Shown here in pieces: positions 42,140 through 50,866 of a stretch of 64,000 bases of DNA. Position numbers and translations under genes: made by a program. The first letter of the stretch is position 1. Each line of letters begins with the position of its first letter. This DNA comes from JALZUV01 sp963837025 (lineage in GTDB: Bacteria > Pseudomonadota > Alphaproteobacteria > Rickettsiales > JALZUV01): assembly GCA_963837025.1 (NCBI GenBank), contig CAWILT010000001.1:868001-932000 (forward strand), written 5' to 3'. The notes beneath the pieces were generated by a model. That model saw only the letters and a program-made list of their open reading frames with translations, made no database searches and was not told the origin of the DNA.

Positions 42140-43153
42140 TTAAAATTGCGATGGTTTAAAAACAGGTAACCCTACAATCTGACGAATTTCGGTTAGATTT
42201 TTATCGGCAATCTCATGCGCGCGCTCTGTTCCATTTTGCAAATAACGATCAATATTTTCAACATCTTCCATTAAAATTCGCATTTTTGAGGTGATGGGTG
42301 CCAAGGTTGCTACGGCTAAATCAGTGAGCTCTTTTTTAAAATCAGCAAAGCTAGAGGCAGCAAATTGGGTTTGTACCTGTTTTAACGGCTTATCAGAAAG
42401 CGCTGAATAGATGACCAACAAATTGCTGGCTTCTGGACGGTTTTGTACATCATACGTTACCCCCGCCTCCATATCCGATTTGGCTTTGCGGAATTTTTTG
42501 GCAATGCTGTCTTCATCATCAGTTAAATCAATTCGCGAAAGCTCCGAGCTGTCTGATTTGCTCATTTTCTTGGTGCCATCTTTTAAACTCATCACTCGTG
42601 TTGCTTCATTGGCAATCGTTGGTTCTGGCAATTTAAAATACTCTACATCATACGCACGATTGAAGGCTCCCGCTATATCACGCGCTAGCTCTAAATGTTG
42701 CTTTTGATCTTCACCAACGGGCACATGGGTGGCATTATAAATTAAAATATCAGCAGCCATTAAAACCGGATAACCATAAAGCCCAAGGCTTGCATTATCG
42801 CGTTTTTTGCCCGCCTTCTCCTTAAACTGCGTCATGCGATTTAACCAGCCAAGAGGGGTGTGACAATTTAATATCCATGCAAGTTCAGCATGCGCTGATA
42901 CCGCGCTTTGCGGAAATAAAATGCTTTTATTCGGATCAATTCCACTGGCAATTAAAGCCGCCGCTACCTCGCGAATAGAGTTGCGCAATTGGCTAGGATT
43001 TTGTGGAACCGTTATGGCATGTAAATCCATAATGCCGAAAATACATTCAGCTGAATCTTGCATCTTTACCCAGTGGCGAATAGCACCGAGATAATTACCT
43101 AAATGCAGGTTACCCGTGGGTTGCACACCTGAAAAAATACGTGTTTGAGTCAT
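42140..43153 (-). CDS. trpS: Tryptophanyl-tRNA synthetase
   Basis: 337 residues, the usual length. The class I signatures are QPTGNLHLGNYLGAI (HIGH equivalent) near residue 10 and KKMSKSDSS (KMSKS) near 195. It charges tRNA-Trp. Its start overlaps the pyrD stop by four bases (ATGA), so the two are translationally coupled. Confidence 0.97.
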   Translation of the reverse strand: MTQTRIFSGVQPTGNLHLGNYLGAIRHWVKMQDSAECIFGIMDLHAITVPQNPSQLRNSIREVAAALIASGIDPNKSILFPQSAVSAHAELAWILNCHTPLGWLNRMTQFKEKAGKKRDNASLGLYGYPVLMAADILIYNATHVPVGEDQKQHLELARDIAGAFNRAYDVEYFKLPEPTIANEATRVMSLKDGTKKMSKSDSSELSRIDLTDDEDSIAKKFRKAKSDMEAGVTYDVQNRPEASNLLVIYSALSDKPLKQVQTQFAASSFADFKKELTDLAVATLAPITSKMRILMEDVENIDRYLQNGTERAHEIADKNLTEIRQIVGLPVFKPSQF

Positions 43154-44184
43154 TCACTATGTCTTTCTATTCCAATCGCTTCACTTATATGGTTAAAGCC
43201 ATCTTGTGCAAGTAAATCTGCCAGCTCACGATTAATGCGGTTGATTAATTGAGGCCCATGATAAATTAAAGCAGTATAGACCTGCACCAAAGATGCGCCC
43301 GCTTTTATTTTCGCATAGGCATCGGCACCCGATGCAATGCCCCCTACTCCAATAAGTATGAGTTTGCCATGGGTGATTTGCGCAAAACGTTTTAACGCCA
43401 ACGTGGATTTGGCCTTTAATGGTTGGCCACTAAGCCCCCCTGCTTCAGCCGCATGACCCGATTGTAAATGCCCAAACCGCTCAATTGTAGTGTTACTTAC
43501 AATCAGCCCAGTTACGTTTAATTCCAATGCAATTTCGGCGATATTAGCAATTTGAGGCTTATCTAAATCGGGAGCAACTTTCACAAATAGAGGCTTGGTA
43601 GAACGCTGCATTAATGGCTGCAATAGTTCGCGCAGATTATCCTTCTCCTGTAAAGCACGTAAACCTTGCGTGTTTGGAGAGCTGATATTGACAGTTATAT
43701 AATCGGCCAGAGGGTCAACCGCATTTAACGCGGTAATATAGTCGGCAGCGGCATCGGTTTGATCTTTATTTTTGCCAATATTAGCTCCCACAGGAATGGA
43801 GCGCTTGGCATGCTGCAAATTATGGCAAAAAACATTCAATCCTTTATTGTTGAATCCTAGTCGATTGATTACCGCTTCATCTTCAATCAAGCGAAACATA
43901 CGGGGTTTGGGATTGCCAATTTGAGGTTGCGGCGTCACTGTTCCCACTTCTAAAAAGCCAAACCCATATTGGGATAAGCTCTGGATGGCCTGCGCATTTT
44001 TATCAAACCCAGCCGATAATCCAACCGGATTTGAAAATGGCACGCCACAAAGCGTTTGCGCTAATGACTCAGAAACAAATGGCTTAACGCGAATTTGGCC
44101 AGAAAATTTAATTGCTAAATTATGTGCAACCTCTGGTGGAAGCCTAAATAACAAGGGTCGCAGAATATTTTGGTAATAATCCAT
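43150..44184 (-). CDS. pyrD: Dihydroorotate dehydrogenase, quinone-dependent
   Basis: About 344 residues from the ATG at 44184 (MDYYQNILRPLLFRLPPEVA); an open frame reaches 44322 but that part is not family-like. The FMN-binding motifs (LSAGFDKNAQAIQSLSQYGF; GVNIGKNKDQT-like GANIGKNKDQTDAAADY; ADYITVNISSPNTQGLRALQ) match class 2 enzymes, which feed electrons to the quinone pool in the fourth step of pyrimidine synthesis. The N-terminal helical segment is the membrane-associated part. The promoter lies in the gap shared with the divergent GGDEF gene. Confidence 0.96.
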   Translation of the reverse strand: MDYYQNILRPLLFRLPPEVAHNLAIKFSGQIRVKPFVSESLAQTLCGVPFSNPVGLSAGFDKNAQAIQSLSQYGFGFLEVGTVTPQPQIGNPKPRMFRLIEDEAVINRLGFNNKGLNVFCHNLQHAKRSIPVGANIGKNKDQTDAAADYITALNAVDPLADYITVNISSPNTQGLRALQEKDNLRELLQPLMQRSTKPLFVKVAPDLDKPQIANIAEIALELNVTGLIVSNTTIERFGHLQSGHAAEAGGLSGQPLKAKSTLALKRFAQITHGKLILIGVGGIASGADAYAKIKAGASLVQVYTALIYHGPQLINRINRELADLLAQDGFNHISEAIGIERHSE

Positions 44185-44266
44185 GAACCGCTTATGCCAC
44201 TTAAAACGGGAAAAAACTAGAATTGACTGATGATTAGTGTCATAATTTAAGAAATTCTTAATCCTT

Positions 44267-45319
44267 ATGATGATAGATAACCGTATGACTAAAAAACCCG
44301 AAATTATTGATGCACGTACCAAAGGTGACCGCCAGTTTGCTAATTTAACGTTAGAACTGCTTGAAAATCATCAATTAGCGCCGCACCCAAAAAACTATAC
44401 CGTTGGATTTAGCTATGTAAAACGCAACCATAAAGCATTAGCAAAAGACTTTGATGCATTGGTGGAAGCGAAAAAGCTAAACGAAAAAACCATGAATGAT
44501 TTATATCATCGCTACAATGTGGTTGAACCTGATAGCCGCAACGAAGAAGTAAGCAACACAATTGAACAGTTAGTTAAATTGGTAGGTGAGTTTTCGAATC
44601 ATACGGAAAATTATAATCAACAGCTTGATAAACAAACCATTTCATTAAGCGAAACAATCAAAAGTAAAGCCGATCTAGGCGCGCTATTAACGGATGTTGT
44701 CAATCAACTGAAAAACGTACGTAAAAGCGGTGGAGATTTTAACCAGAAAATTAAAGCTTCGCAGTTAGAAATTATTGAGCTGAAACGCAACCTTGATAAA
44801 GCGACGAGTGAAGCGCGGCTTGATGAATTAACCGGCCTTAGCAATCGACGTGCTTTTGACGAGGTGATGAAATTAGAAACAGGCAATGCCAAAGCCGATA
44901 ATAAAGACCTGTGCTTATTGTTATTAGATATCGACCATTTTAAAACATTTAACGACACATGGGGCCATCTCATTGGTGATGAGGTGTTAAAAGTGGTTTC
45001 AGGCGCGTTAAAACGCACGGTGCGTGGACAAGATTTTGTCGCACGCTTTGGCGGTGAAGAATTTGCCATTTTATTACCCGATACGCCCACTAACGGCGCG
45101 CATATTGTTGCGGAGAATATTCGCAAATTAATTGCCAATAACCGTTTACGTCGCAAAAATTCAACGGAAGAGTTGAGTCAAATCACTATTTCGATTGGTG
45201 TAACCCGCTTCCGTGACGGCGATAATGATGAATCGATTGAGAAATTTATCAAACGCGCGGATGATGCGCTTTACAGCGCTAAGCAAAATGGGCGTAACCG
45301 CGTGAACATAGAGCTTTAA
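44267..45319 (+). CDS. Diguanylate cyclase (GGDEF domain)
   Basis: 350 residues. The first ~175 form a helical, coiled-coil region without transmembrane helices (HTENYNQQLDKQTISLSETI). The GGDEF domain follows (DELTGLSNRRAFDEVM ... GGEEF at 262-266). An inhibitory I-site RGQD sits at 253-256, exactly five residues ahead. All catalytic residues appear intact, so it should make c-di-GMP in the cytoplasm under feedback control. An internal ATG at 44285 is an alternative start. Divergent from pyrD. Confidence 0.92.
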   Translation: MMIDNRMTKKPEIIDARTKGDRQFANLTLELLENHQLAPHPKNYTVGFSYVKRNHKALAKDFDALVEAKKLNEKTMNDLYHRYNVVEPDSRNEEVSNTIEQLVKLVGEFSNHTENYNQQLDKQTISLSETIKSKADLGALLTDVVNQLKNVRKSGGDFNQKIKASQLEIIELKRNLDKATSEARLDELTGLSNRRAFDEVMKLETGNAKADNKDLCLLLLDIDHFKTFNDTWGHLIGDEVLKVVSGALKRTVRGQDFVARFGGEEFAILLPDTPTNGAHIVAENIRKLIANNRLRRKNSTEELSQITISIGVTRFRDGDNDESIEKFIKRADDALYSAKQNGRNRVNIEL

Positions 45320-45325
45320 AAAGTG

Positions 45326-45351
45326 ACGGCACCCAAAAGCTTGAGTGCCGT
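45326..45351. terminator. Hairpin between convergent GGDEF and ahpD genes
   Basis: ACGGCACCCAA pairs with TTGAGTGCCGT with one mismatch. It has no strong T-run, so it may be a weak bidirectional terminator or mRNA-stabilising hairpin. Confidence 0.5.
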
Positions 45352-45381
45352 AATACGATTAAAATTCAATATTATTTCAAT

Positions 45382-45909
45382 CTATCCAATAATAATAGCC
45401 TGAGCCGTAGCATTTAACACCGCAGCAATGCGTACTGTAGATTGAATGCCTTGTTTGGTAATTCCAGCCTTTTCAACTTCACGCACATGGGCATCAATAC
45501 ACATGCCGCATCCATTAATTGCCGAAACGGCGAGGCTTGCTAATTCAAAATCAACCTTATCTACCCCAGGATTACCAATAATGTTCATCCGTAAATTTGC
45601 CGCCATTTTGCCATATTCTTTATCAGAACTTAAATGCACAAAACGATAATAGACATTGTTCATTCCCATCATGGTGGCGGCTGCTTTAGCTGCTTCAATG
45701 CCGGCTTCATCTAGATGATCCTGCGCTTGTGTGACAATTGCTTCAATCAAATCAGGCTGTTTTGTGGCATAGGCGGATGCGAGGGCGATTAAAGCGATTT
45801 GTGCGTTCGTTAAACCCGGCGCCCCTTCTTCACTTAATACATTGCCTAAATTGAGCTTCGTATCTTTGGCATATTCGCCAAGGTTACTGCGTATTGTTTG
45901 TACAGACAT
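45382..45909 (-). CDS. ahpD: Alkyl hydroperoxidase AhpD
   Basis: 175 residues. The catalytic Cys134-x2-Cys137 and His141 (NGCGMCIDAH) match AhpD (C130, C133, H137 in M. tuberculosis). The all-helical carboxymuconolactone decarboxylase-like fold is evident. In partnership with AhpC it reduces peroxides, taking electrons through a lipoylated carrier. It follows ahpC by 12 bases, and both are divergent from oxyR. Confidence 0.95.
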   Translation of the reverse strand: MSVQTIRSNLGEYAKDTKLNLGNVLSEEGAPGLTNAQIALIALASAYATKQPDLIEAIVTQAQDHLDEAGIEAAKAAATMMGMNNVYYRFVHLSSDKEYGKMAANLRMNIIGNPGVDKVDFELASLAVSAINGCGMCIDAHVREVEKAGITKQGIQSTVRIAAVLNATAQAIIIG

Positions 45910-45921
45910 GATTATTTCTCC

Positions 45922-46491
45922 TTATTCTGTGGCTTTATTTAAATTGATGGTTTCGTCGCCTTTACTCCAATTGCAGGGGCAAAGCTCGTCGGTTTGCAAA
46001 GCGTCAAGCACACGCAACACTTCTTTAGGGTTACGACCCACATTAAGATCGGTCACCATTGAAAAACGCACGATGGAATCAGGATCAACAATAAACACGG
46101 CACGTTGCGCAACACCTTCATTTTTATCTAATATTCCCAATGCAGTGGTTAGCTCGCGCTTAACATCAGCCAACATGGGGATAGGCAAATCATGCAGCTC
46201 GCTTTGGTGCTTGCGCCACGCCCAATGTGTAAATTCGCTATCGGTGCTTGCAGTTAAAAGCACTGTATCGCGATCGCTGAATTCTTCATTCAGCGCCGCA
46301 AAAGCCGCAATCTCCGTAGGGCACACAAAGGTGAAATCTTTGGGATAGAAAAATAACGTGAGCCATTTACCTTTATGAATTTCATTCGTCACATCGATAA
46401 ATACATTATCTATATTGATATCGGCAAAGGGTTTGCCATCAACGGCTTTTAAATTAAATGTGGGGAAACGATCGCCTACGCTTATGGTCAT
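45922..46491 (-). CDS. ahpC: Peroxiredoxin AhpC
   Basis: About 189 residues from the ATG at 46491 (AGGAG upstream; the frame is open to 46545). The peroxidatic Cys57 lies in FYPKDFTFVCPTE; a C-terminal CPC (LCPCNWSKGDE) holds the resolving cysteine. It reduces H2O2, organic peroxides and peroxynitrite. Divergent from oxyR with a short shared control region. Confidence 0.96.
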   Translation of the reverse strand: MTISVGDRFPTFNLKAVDGKPFADINIDNVFIDVTNEIHKGKWLTLFFYPKDFTFVCPTEIAAFAALNEEFSDRDTVLLTASTDSEFTHWAWRKHQSELHDLPIPMLADVKRELTTALGILDKNEGVAQRAVFIVDPDSIVRFSMVTDLNVGRNPKEVLRVLDALQTDELCPCNWSKGDETINLNKATE

Positions 46492-46557
46492 TTTAGAATC
46501 TCCTAATGGGTTGCTTGTTACAAAATCCACCTTATCGATTGACAAAACCTTTGCATA

Positions 46558-46594
46558 ATCGTTTATTTTGATAGTATTGATAGGTTTAAACGAT
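46558..46594. promoter_or_regulatory. Putative OxyR operator between ahpC and oxyR
   Basis: An 8-base inverted repeat, ATCGTTTA (46558-46565) and TAAACGAT (46587-46594), encloses two GATAG direct repeats. LysR-type regulators bind such elements in the intergenic region of the target/regulator pair. The right half overlaps the oxyR start codon, so binding could repress oxyR. Specific OxyR binding is inferred. Confidence 0.45.
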
Positions 46595-47462
46595 GAATAT
46601 ACGTGATTTAGAATATATTGTAGCTGTCTCTAGACATCAGCATTTTGGAAAGGCCGCAAATTTTTGCAATGTAAGCCAGCCAACATTAAGCGGACAAATC
46701 AAAAAACTTGAAGAGCAATTAAACGTGAAGCTGTTCGAACGCAGTAATAAACACATTAGGCTAACCGACACAGGCGCACAAATTGTAGCGATTGCGCAAC
46801 GGATTTTAAACGAAGTACAAACCATACATACAACTGCAAAACTCTCGCAAGACCCGCTATCAGGAAAGTTTCGTCTTGGCGCATTTCCAACCTTATCAAC
46901 CTATTTATTTCCATCTTTAGTGACCAAAATTACGCAAGTACTCCCCAAATTACGGCTGATTTTAATTGAAGAGAAAACGGATAAATTACTGGAACAGTTA
47001 AGCAGCGGCCAGATAGATTCGGCATTACTTGCCCTACCTTTGGCGCATGATAATTTTCAAACATTAGCGTTATTTGAAGATAAGTTTAAACTTGCGGTGC
47101 CTAGTACGCATCCCTTAGCTTCGCGCCACACGGTGGCTATGGGCGACTTAACCAACACCCAGCTTTTATTGTTAGAAGAGGGTCACTGTTTGCGCGACCA
47201 AGCGATGGAAGTGTGCCAATTAACCGGCGCGGCTGAACAAGATTTTCGTGCAACAGGGCTTGAAACGCTGCGCCAAATGGTGCGCGCTGGGACGGGCATT
47301 ACGCTGATGCCTGAAATTGCTATTTCGAAACATCCAGATACTGAAATAGCTTATATTGCATTTCGCGGTACAGCGCCCAGCCGTACAATTGGGCTGGTGT
47401 GGCGCGCCAGCAGTGGGCGTTTAGCGGTGATTGAGCAACTAGGCAAATTGCTGATGGCCTAA
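46593..47462 (+). CDS. oxyR: Peroxide-sensing LysR regulator OxyR
   Basis: 289 residues. An N-terminal winged helix (MNIRDLEYIVAVSRHQHFGK, then AANFCNVSQPTLSGQIKKLE) precedes a LysR substrate domain. The redox pair Cys199 and Cys208 (GHCLRDQAMEVC) is at the same numbers and spacing as in E. coli OxyR. It should form a disulfide on H2O2 exposure and activate ahpCD, to which it is divergent. Confidence 0.96.
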   Translation: MNIRDLEYIVAVSRHQHFGKAANFCNVSQPTLSGQIKKLEEQLNVKLFERSNKHIRLTDTGAQIVAIAQRILNEVQTIHTTAKLSQDPLSGKFRLGAFPTLSTYLFPSLVTKITQVLPKLRLILIEEKTDKLLEQLSSGQIDSALLALPLAHDNFQTLALFEDKFKLAVPSTHPLASRHTVAMGDLTNTQLLLLEEGHCLRDQAMEVCQLTGAAEQDFRATGLETLRQMVRAGTGITLMPEIAISKHPDTEIAYIAFRGTAPSRTIGLVWRASSGRLAVIEQLGKLLMA

Positions 47463-47488
47463 CGCTAAACTCCTGCTATAAATGGGCT

Positions 47489-48160
47489 ATGAATCAAATT
47501 AAAATCTTCTTGCTATCTCTGCTATTTAGCGCAAGCCTTGCTTATGCCAACCCCGTAATTATAGCTCCTACCGATGCATATGATTGCCAATTAACACCCA
47601 GTATGGCTAATGCCAACGCGCGCTATCCAGGTAAAGACAAGGTCGAAAAATCAAACAAACTTATTCGCGCAGCGAGCAAAGCGGTGCTAGCCAAGGGTGA
47701 TCGATTATTTTTTATGGGTAAAGTGATGGATGACCGCTGCGTGCCGGTCGATAACGCTCATATTGAACTTTGGCAGGCAAACACCGAGGGCGATTATCGC
47801 TATGCCAGCAAAGGCGAGCTGATGTCACCTAGTGGAGTTTTTGCCGGTTCTGGCACTACAACCACCAACAATTTAGGCGAATTTCAATTTGATACAATTT
47901 TCCCCGGCCCCGTTAAAAACCGCGCTCCGCGTTTGCATGTGCGCATTACCCATCCTGATTTAGTACCTTTAACGACAGAGCTTTATTTTAATAATGATCG
48001 CCGTAACATTGATGATAAACCGCTAATGGCTTTAAACCCCGACCTGCGCCAACGCTTAATGTTGTTAGTAGATGCACAAGAAATTAGCCCCACCGATGAG
48101 GGACTGCGCGCATATATTGAATTGGTGATGCGCGGAAAAGAAAAATTCTCAGAATATTAA
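47489..48160 (+). CDS. Secreted intradiol-dioxygenase-fold protein with missing iron ligands
   Basis: 223 residues with a signal peptide (IFLLSLLFSASLAYANP). The core (VMDDRCVPVDNAHIELWQAN, then TEGDYRYASKGELM and DTIFPGPVKNRAPRLHVRIT) is that of protocatechuate/catechol intradiol dioxygenases. The usual GPYP Tyr is replaced (GPVK, Val142) and the first His of HxH is replaced by Arg148, so two of the four iron ligands are absent. It is probably not a classical ring-cleaving enzyme. It lies just after oxyR on the same strand, but a functional link is unproven. Confidence 0.8.
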   Translation: MNQIKIFLLSLLFSASLAYANPVIIAPTDAYDCQLTPSMANANARYPGKDKVEKSNKLIRAASKAVLAKGDRLFFMGKVMDDRCVPVDNAHIELWQANTEGDYRYASKGELMSPSGVFAGSGTTTTNNLGEFQFDTIFPGPVKNRAPRLHVRITHPDLVPLTTELYFNNDRRNIDDKPLMALNPDLRQRLMLLVDAQEISPTDEGLRAYIELVMRGKEKFSEY

Positions 48161-48271
48161 TGGATATCTGTACGTTACGCAATTAAGCGAGCCTTTAAAA
48201 AGCAGTGACTTTAATGCAGAAAACCTGCTTTTCGTCATGAAAGCGTAACATAGAGTTGGTATGGTGATGAT

Positions 48272-50098
48272 GTGGAAAACCAAGTAGCAACCCCCATACG
48301 CAGAAATGCTGTAGCGACCCCTGAGCCTGAAAATGAAAAAGGTATCACCGGTGGCCTGCGCAGCATTGGCCGCCGTTTGGCTAATAATGTTCGCTTAATT
48401 GATCTTTATGCCCGTGGTAAAGACGGCTATAAAATATTCGAAATGATGGGTCCGATTTTAGGTTCCATTCTTCCATCAAGGCTACGTGGAAGCAATCCGC
48501 GTGATAACGAAGAACTTAAAAATCTGTATAGCTCATATAATAAACATCGCAGCGAAACCGTTAATTATACTAATGCTTATCATGATTTAATACGCGATAA
48601 AATGAATCTATCCGCTGATAAAAAAGTAGATTTTGCTATTTCCAAAGAAATTGAACAAATGGATGACGTAAAGTCCGCCAAAGCGCAAAGTGAATATAGT
48701 CGTTCTCAAAGAGAAACATTCGAAGAAAAATACAAAGCTCAAGAAATATTACTGCGGCCTGAATATGAATATAAGACGCTAAAAAATAACCTTATAGGCG
48801 ATACGCTAAACTTTGCACTGCAATGGGGCATTAGTAAATTTAGCTCGATGAGTGAAAAAGACATGGTCGTGCGAACCTATGGCACGTTAGCCCGTCAAGA
48901 ATTAGGCATTCATAACCGCGAAATTAAATTTAGCGATTTGAAAAAGGTTTCTAACCCCATCGTGCGCGAGGCCGTTGACTACTACTCGAAAAAGTCTCTC
49001 TATCGCTTCTTACCTGATTTTACCGGATTAGTGCGCTGGGTACCACTTGTAGCATTTGCCGTTTCACCGAAATTAAAATCTGAAAATTCGTTGCTCAGCA
49101 AAGCTTTATGGACAGTTGCGGAAAAGATTGATGGTATTAAACTGCTCTTAGGTTCAAAAACCGCTTACTTCGCATGGTATTTTACAAATCGCCAAACGGG
49201 CAGTTTTTATCAGGTTGAAAACCTGTGGAATAAAACTGAAGGTATTGCCAATAATTCTAACCGTTTAGTAAACCAAAATACACTTACAGGCGATTTCGTC
49301 ACACGCTTGGAAGTGGCGCGCCTTTATGAGGAGTTTCGTAAAGAAAATCCTGATATGAAGATGGAACAATTTACGCCGGATGATCCGTTAACCAATGTTG
49401 TATTTGAACAAATGGCACGCTATTTAAACCATAGCTATATGCCTAAATTATTTGCCGTTTCAGAGCCAAAAAAACAAGATGATTTGCCGAGCAAAAACTT
49501 TAGCCACGCAATGATGGTTGAAATTATGGGCACTGGTGGCATACGTGTTGAAGATGCGATTGGCTCAGCACTAAGGCTTGAGGTAATGGCCTTTCATGGC
49601 CGCGCAGGGATTGAAGCGGGCATTAATAAATACCGCGAAGTGTCAAAGATTCTTGATAAAAGCCCACACCCAACCCGCGAGCAATTTGCAACGCAAGAAG
49701 AGGCAATTGAAGCGACGCACCAATATCTACGCCGCATTGATGAGATTGGCCGTGAATATTTGGGTGAGTTGTGGCCGCCTAAATATATTAATGAGGAGCT
49801 TAAAGAAGGCTTCATCAAAACCATTTTCCAAAATGCTGACCTTGGCCAAGATAAAATTGATTATATCTCTAGCGCGTTATTTATGCGTGAGCAGGAAACC
49901 GTGCGTACCTATCGCCCAAGTGAGAATGATCCTGCGTCGGCTTTACTCGATACGCCGCATGAAAACAAACAAGAAGCGGCTCGTGAAGCAGAACACCGCA
50001 AAAGCTTTACGGATAAAATTGACCGCAAACGCCCTGAAGATATTATGCAGCAGCAATTAGCGGATGATGCCACAGTGGGCGCAACACAAAGATTATAA
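48272..50098 (+). CDS. Large hypothetical protein
   Basis: 608 residues starting at GTG 48272. No signal peptide; charge-rich and mainly helical, with long polar helices (KYKAQEILLRPEYEYKTLKN) and one moderately hydrophobic segment (LVRWVPLVAFAVSP). The C-terminal ~60 residues are very hydrophilic (K/R/E/D/Q-rich). No catalytic motif or family I know. Codon use resembles the neighbours, so it is a resident gene. An effector, structural or cell-surface-associated role is possible, but nothing supports a choice. Confidence 0.65.
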   Translation: MENQVATPIRRNAVATPEPENEKGITGGLRSIGRRLANNVRLIDLYARGKDGYKIFEMMGPILGSILPSRLRGSNPRDNEELKNLYSSYNKHRSETVNYTNAYHDLIRDKMNLSADKKVDFAISKEIEQMDDVKSAKAQSEYSRSQRETFEEKYKAQEILLRPEYEYKTLKNNLIGDTLNFALQWGISKFSSMSEKDMVVRTYGTLARQELGIHNREIKFSDLKKVSNPIVREAVDYYSKKSLYRFLPDFTGLVRWVPLVAFAVSPKLKSENSLLSKALWTVAEKIDGIKLLLGSKTAYFAWYFTNRQTGSFYQVENLWNKTEGIANNSNRLVNQNTLTGDFVTRLEVARLYEEFRKENPDMKMEQFTPDDPLTNVVFEQMARYLNHSYMPKLFAVSEPKKQDDLPSKNFSHAMMVEIMGTGGIRVEDAIGSALRLEVMAFHGRAGIEAGINKYREVSKILDKSPHPTREQFATQEEAIEATHQYLRRIDEIGREYLGELWPPKYINEELKEGFIKTIFQNADLGQDKIDYISSALFMREQETVRTYRPSENDPASALLDTPHENKQEAAREAEHRKSFTDKIDRKRPEDIMQQQLADDATVGATQRL

Positions 50099-50099
50099 G

Positions 50100-50864
50100 T
50101 TAGCCAACGATTAGCATCAGCCATATTGATGCTAATAAAGCAGGTGCCTGCGCAATCGCCAACACATTATCCATTGAGCGTTTTGTAAGAAGCTTTAAAC
50201 TAAGCGCACACACTAACCATATTAAAACGAACCATCCTGCGGCGGGTAAGGTTAGCCAAGCGGCTGATGCTGCAATAAGCCATACCCAATTTGGTAATAA
50301 ATAAACATCTTTATCCGGTGCTTTACGGGTAAGTAGAGCATTTAAAATAACGGCACCAAAAAGGCCGTAAAAAATGCTGATTAATCCAAATTGCAGCGCA
50401 TGGCCTTGCAAAATTTGAAAAATTAACCCCGTCATGGCGATTATGGCAACTACCATGCGCGACTGATAAAAATCATCCCATGCCATCATAGCTGATATTT
50501 GCAATAACATCGCGGTGAACGCCAAAATGATAAACATATCACTAAAATCAAACGCTACATAACAAAGGCCAACATAGGGCGCATAAAGCAGCTCTAATAT
50601 GAAATAACTCGCGGGAACTTTAGAGCCACAATAACGACATTTTCCACCCGTAAATAACCAACTGAAAATGGGGAATAAATCTTTAGGCAATAGCTTCGAA
50701 TTACAATCGCCGCAATAGGGTTCGCGGCCAAATGGACGTTCGCCGCGTGGAATGCGATAAGAAAAATTGCTCGCATAGCTTGAAGCCGCCCACCCCATTA
50801 CCAATGCCCAGATTAACCCTGCATACCAAAAGGGCTGTGCATTAAACGATGGAACATCAAACAT
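50100..50864 (-). CDS. Prepilin peptidase-like protein (A24 family, divergent)
   Basis: 254 residues. A cytoplasmic DiS_P_DiS-type loop has paired cysteines (Cys51-x2-Cys54 and Cys76-x2-Cys79, around FGREPYCGDC and GGKCRYCG), followed by about six transmembrane helices. A24 enzymes use two aspartates: here one is in AWDDFYQSR (130/131) and the other in PDKDVYLL (186), where GxGD is usual, so the second motif is altered. It may still cleave and methylate pilins such as that at 63385. It lies 2 bases after the EAL-like gene. Confidence 0.7.
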   Translation of the reverse strand: MFDVPSFNAQPFWYAGLIWALVMGWAASSYASNFSYRIPRGERPFGREPYCGDCNSKLLPKDLFPIFSWLFTGGKCRYCGSKVPASYFILELLYAPYVGLCYVAFDFSDMFIILAFTAMLLQISAMMAWDDFYQSRMVVAIIAMTGLIFQILQGHALQFGLISIFYGLFGAVILNALLTRKAPDKDVYLLPNWVWLIAASAAWLTLPAAGWFVLIWLVCALSLKLLTKRSMDNVLAIAQAPALLASIWLMLIVG

Positions 50865-50866
50865 AT

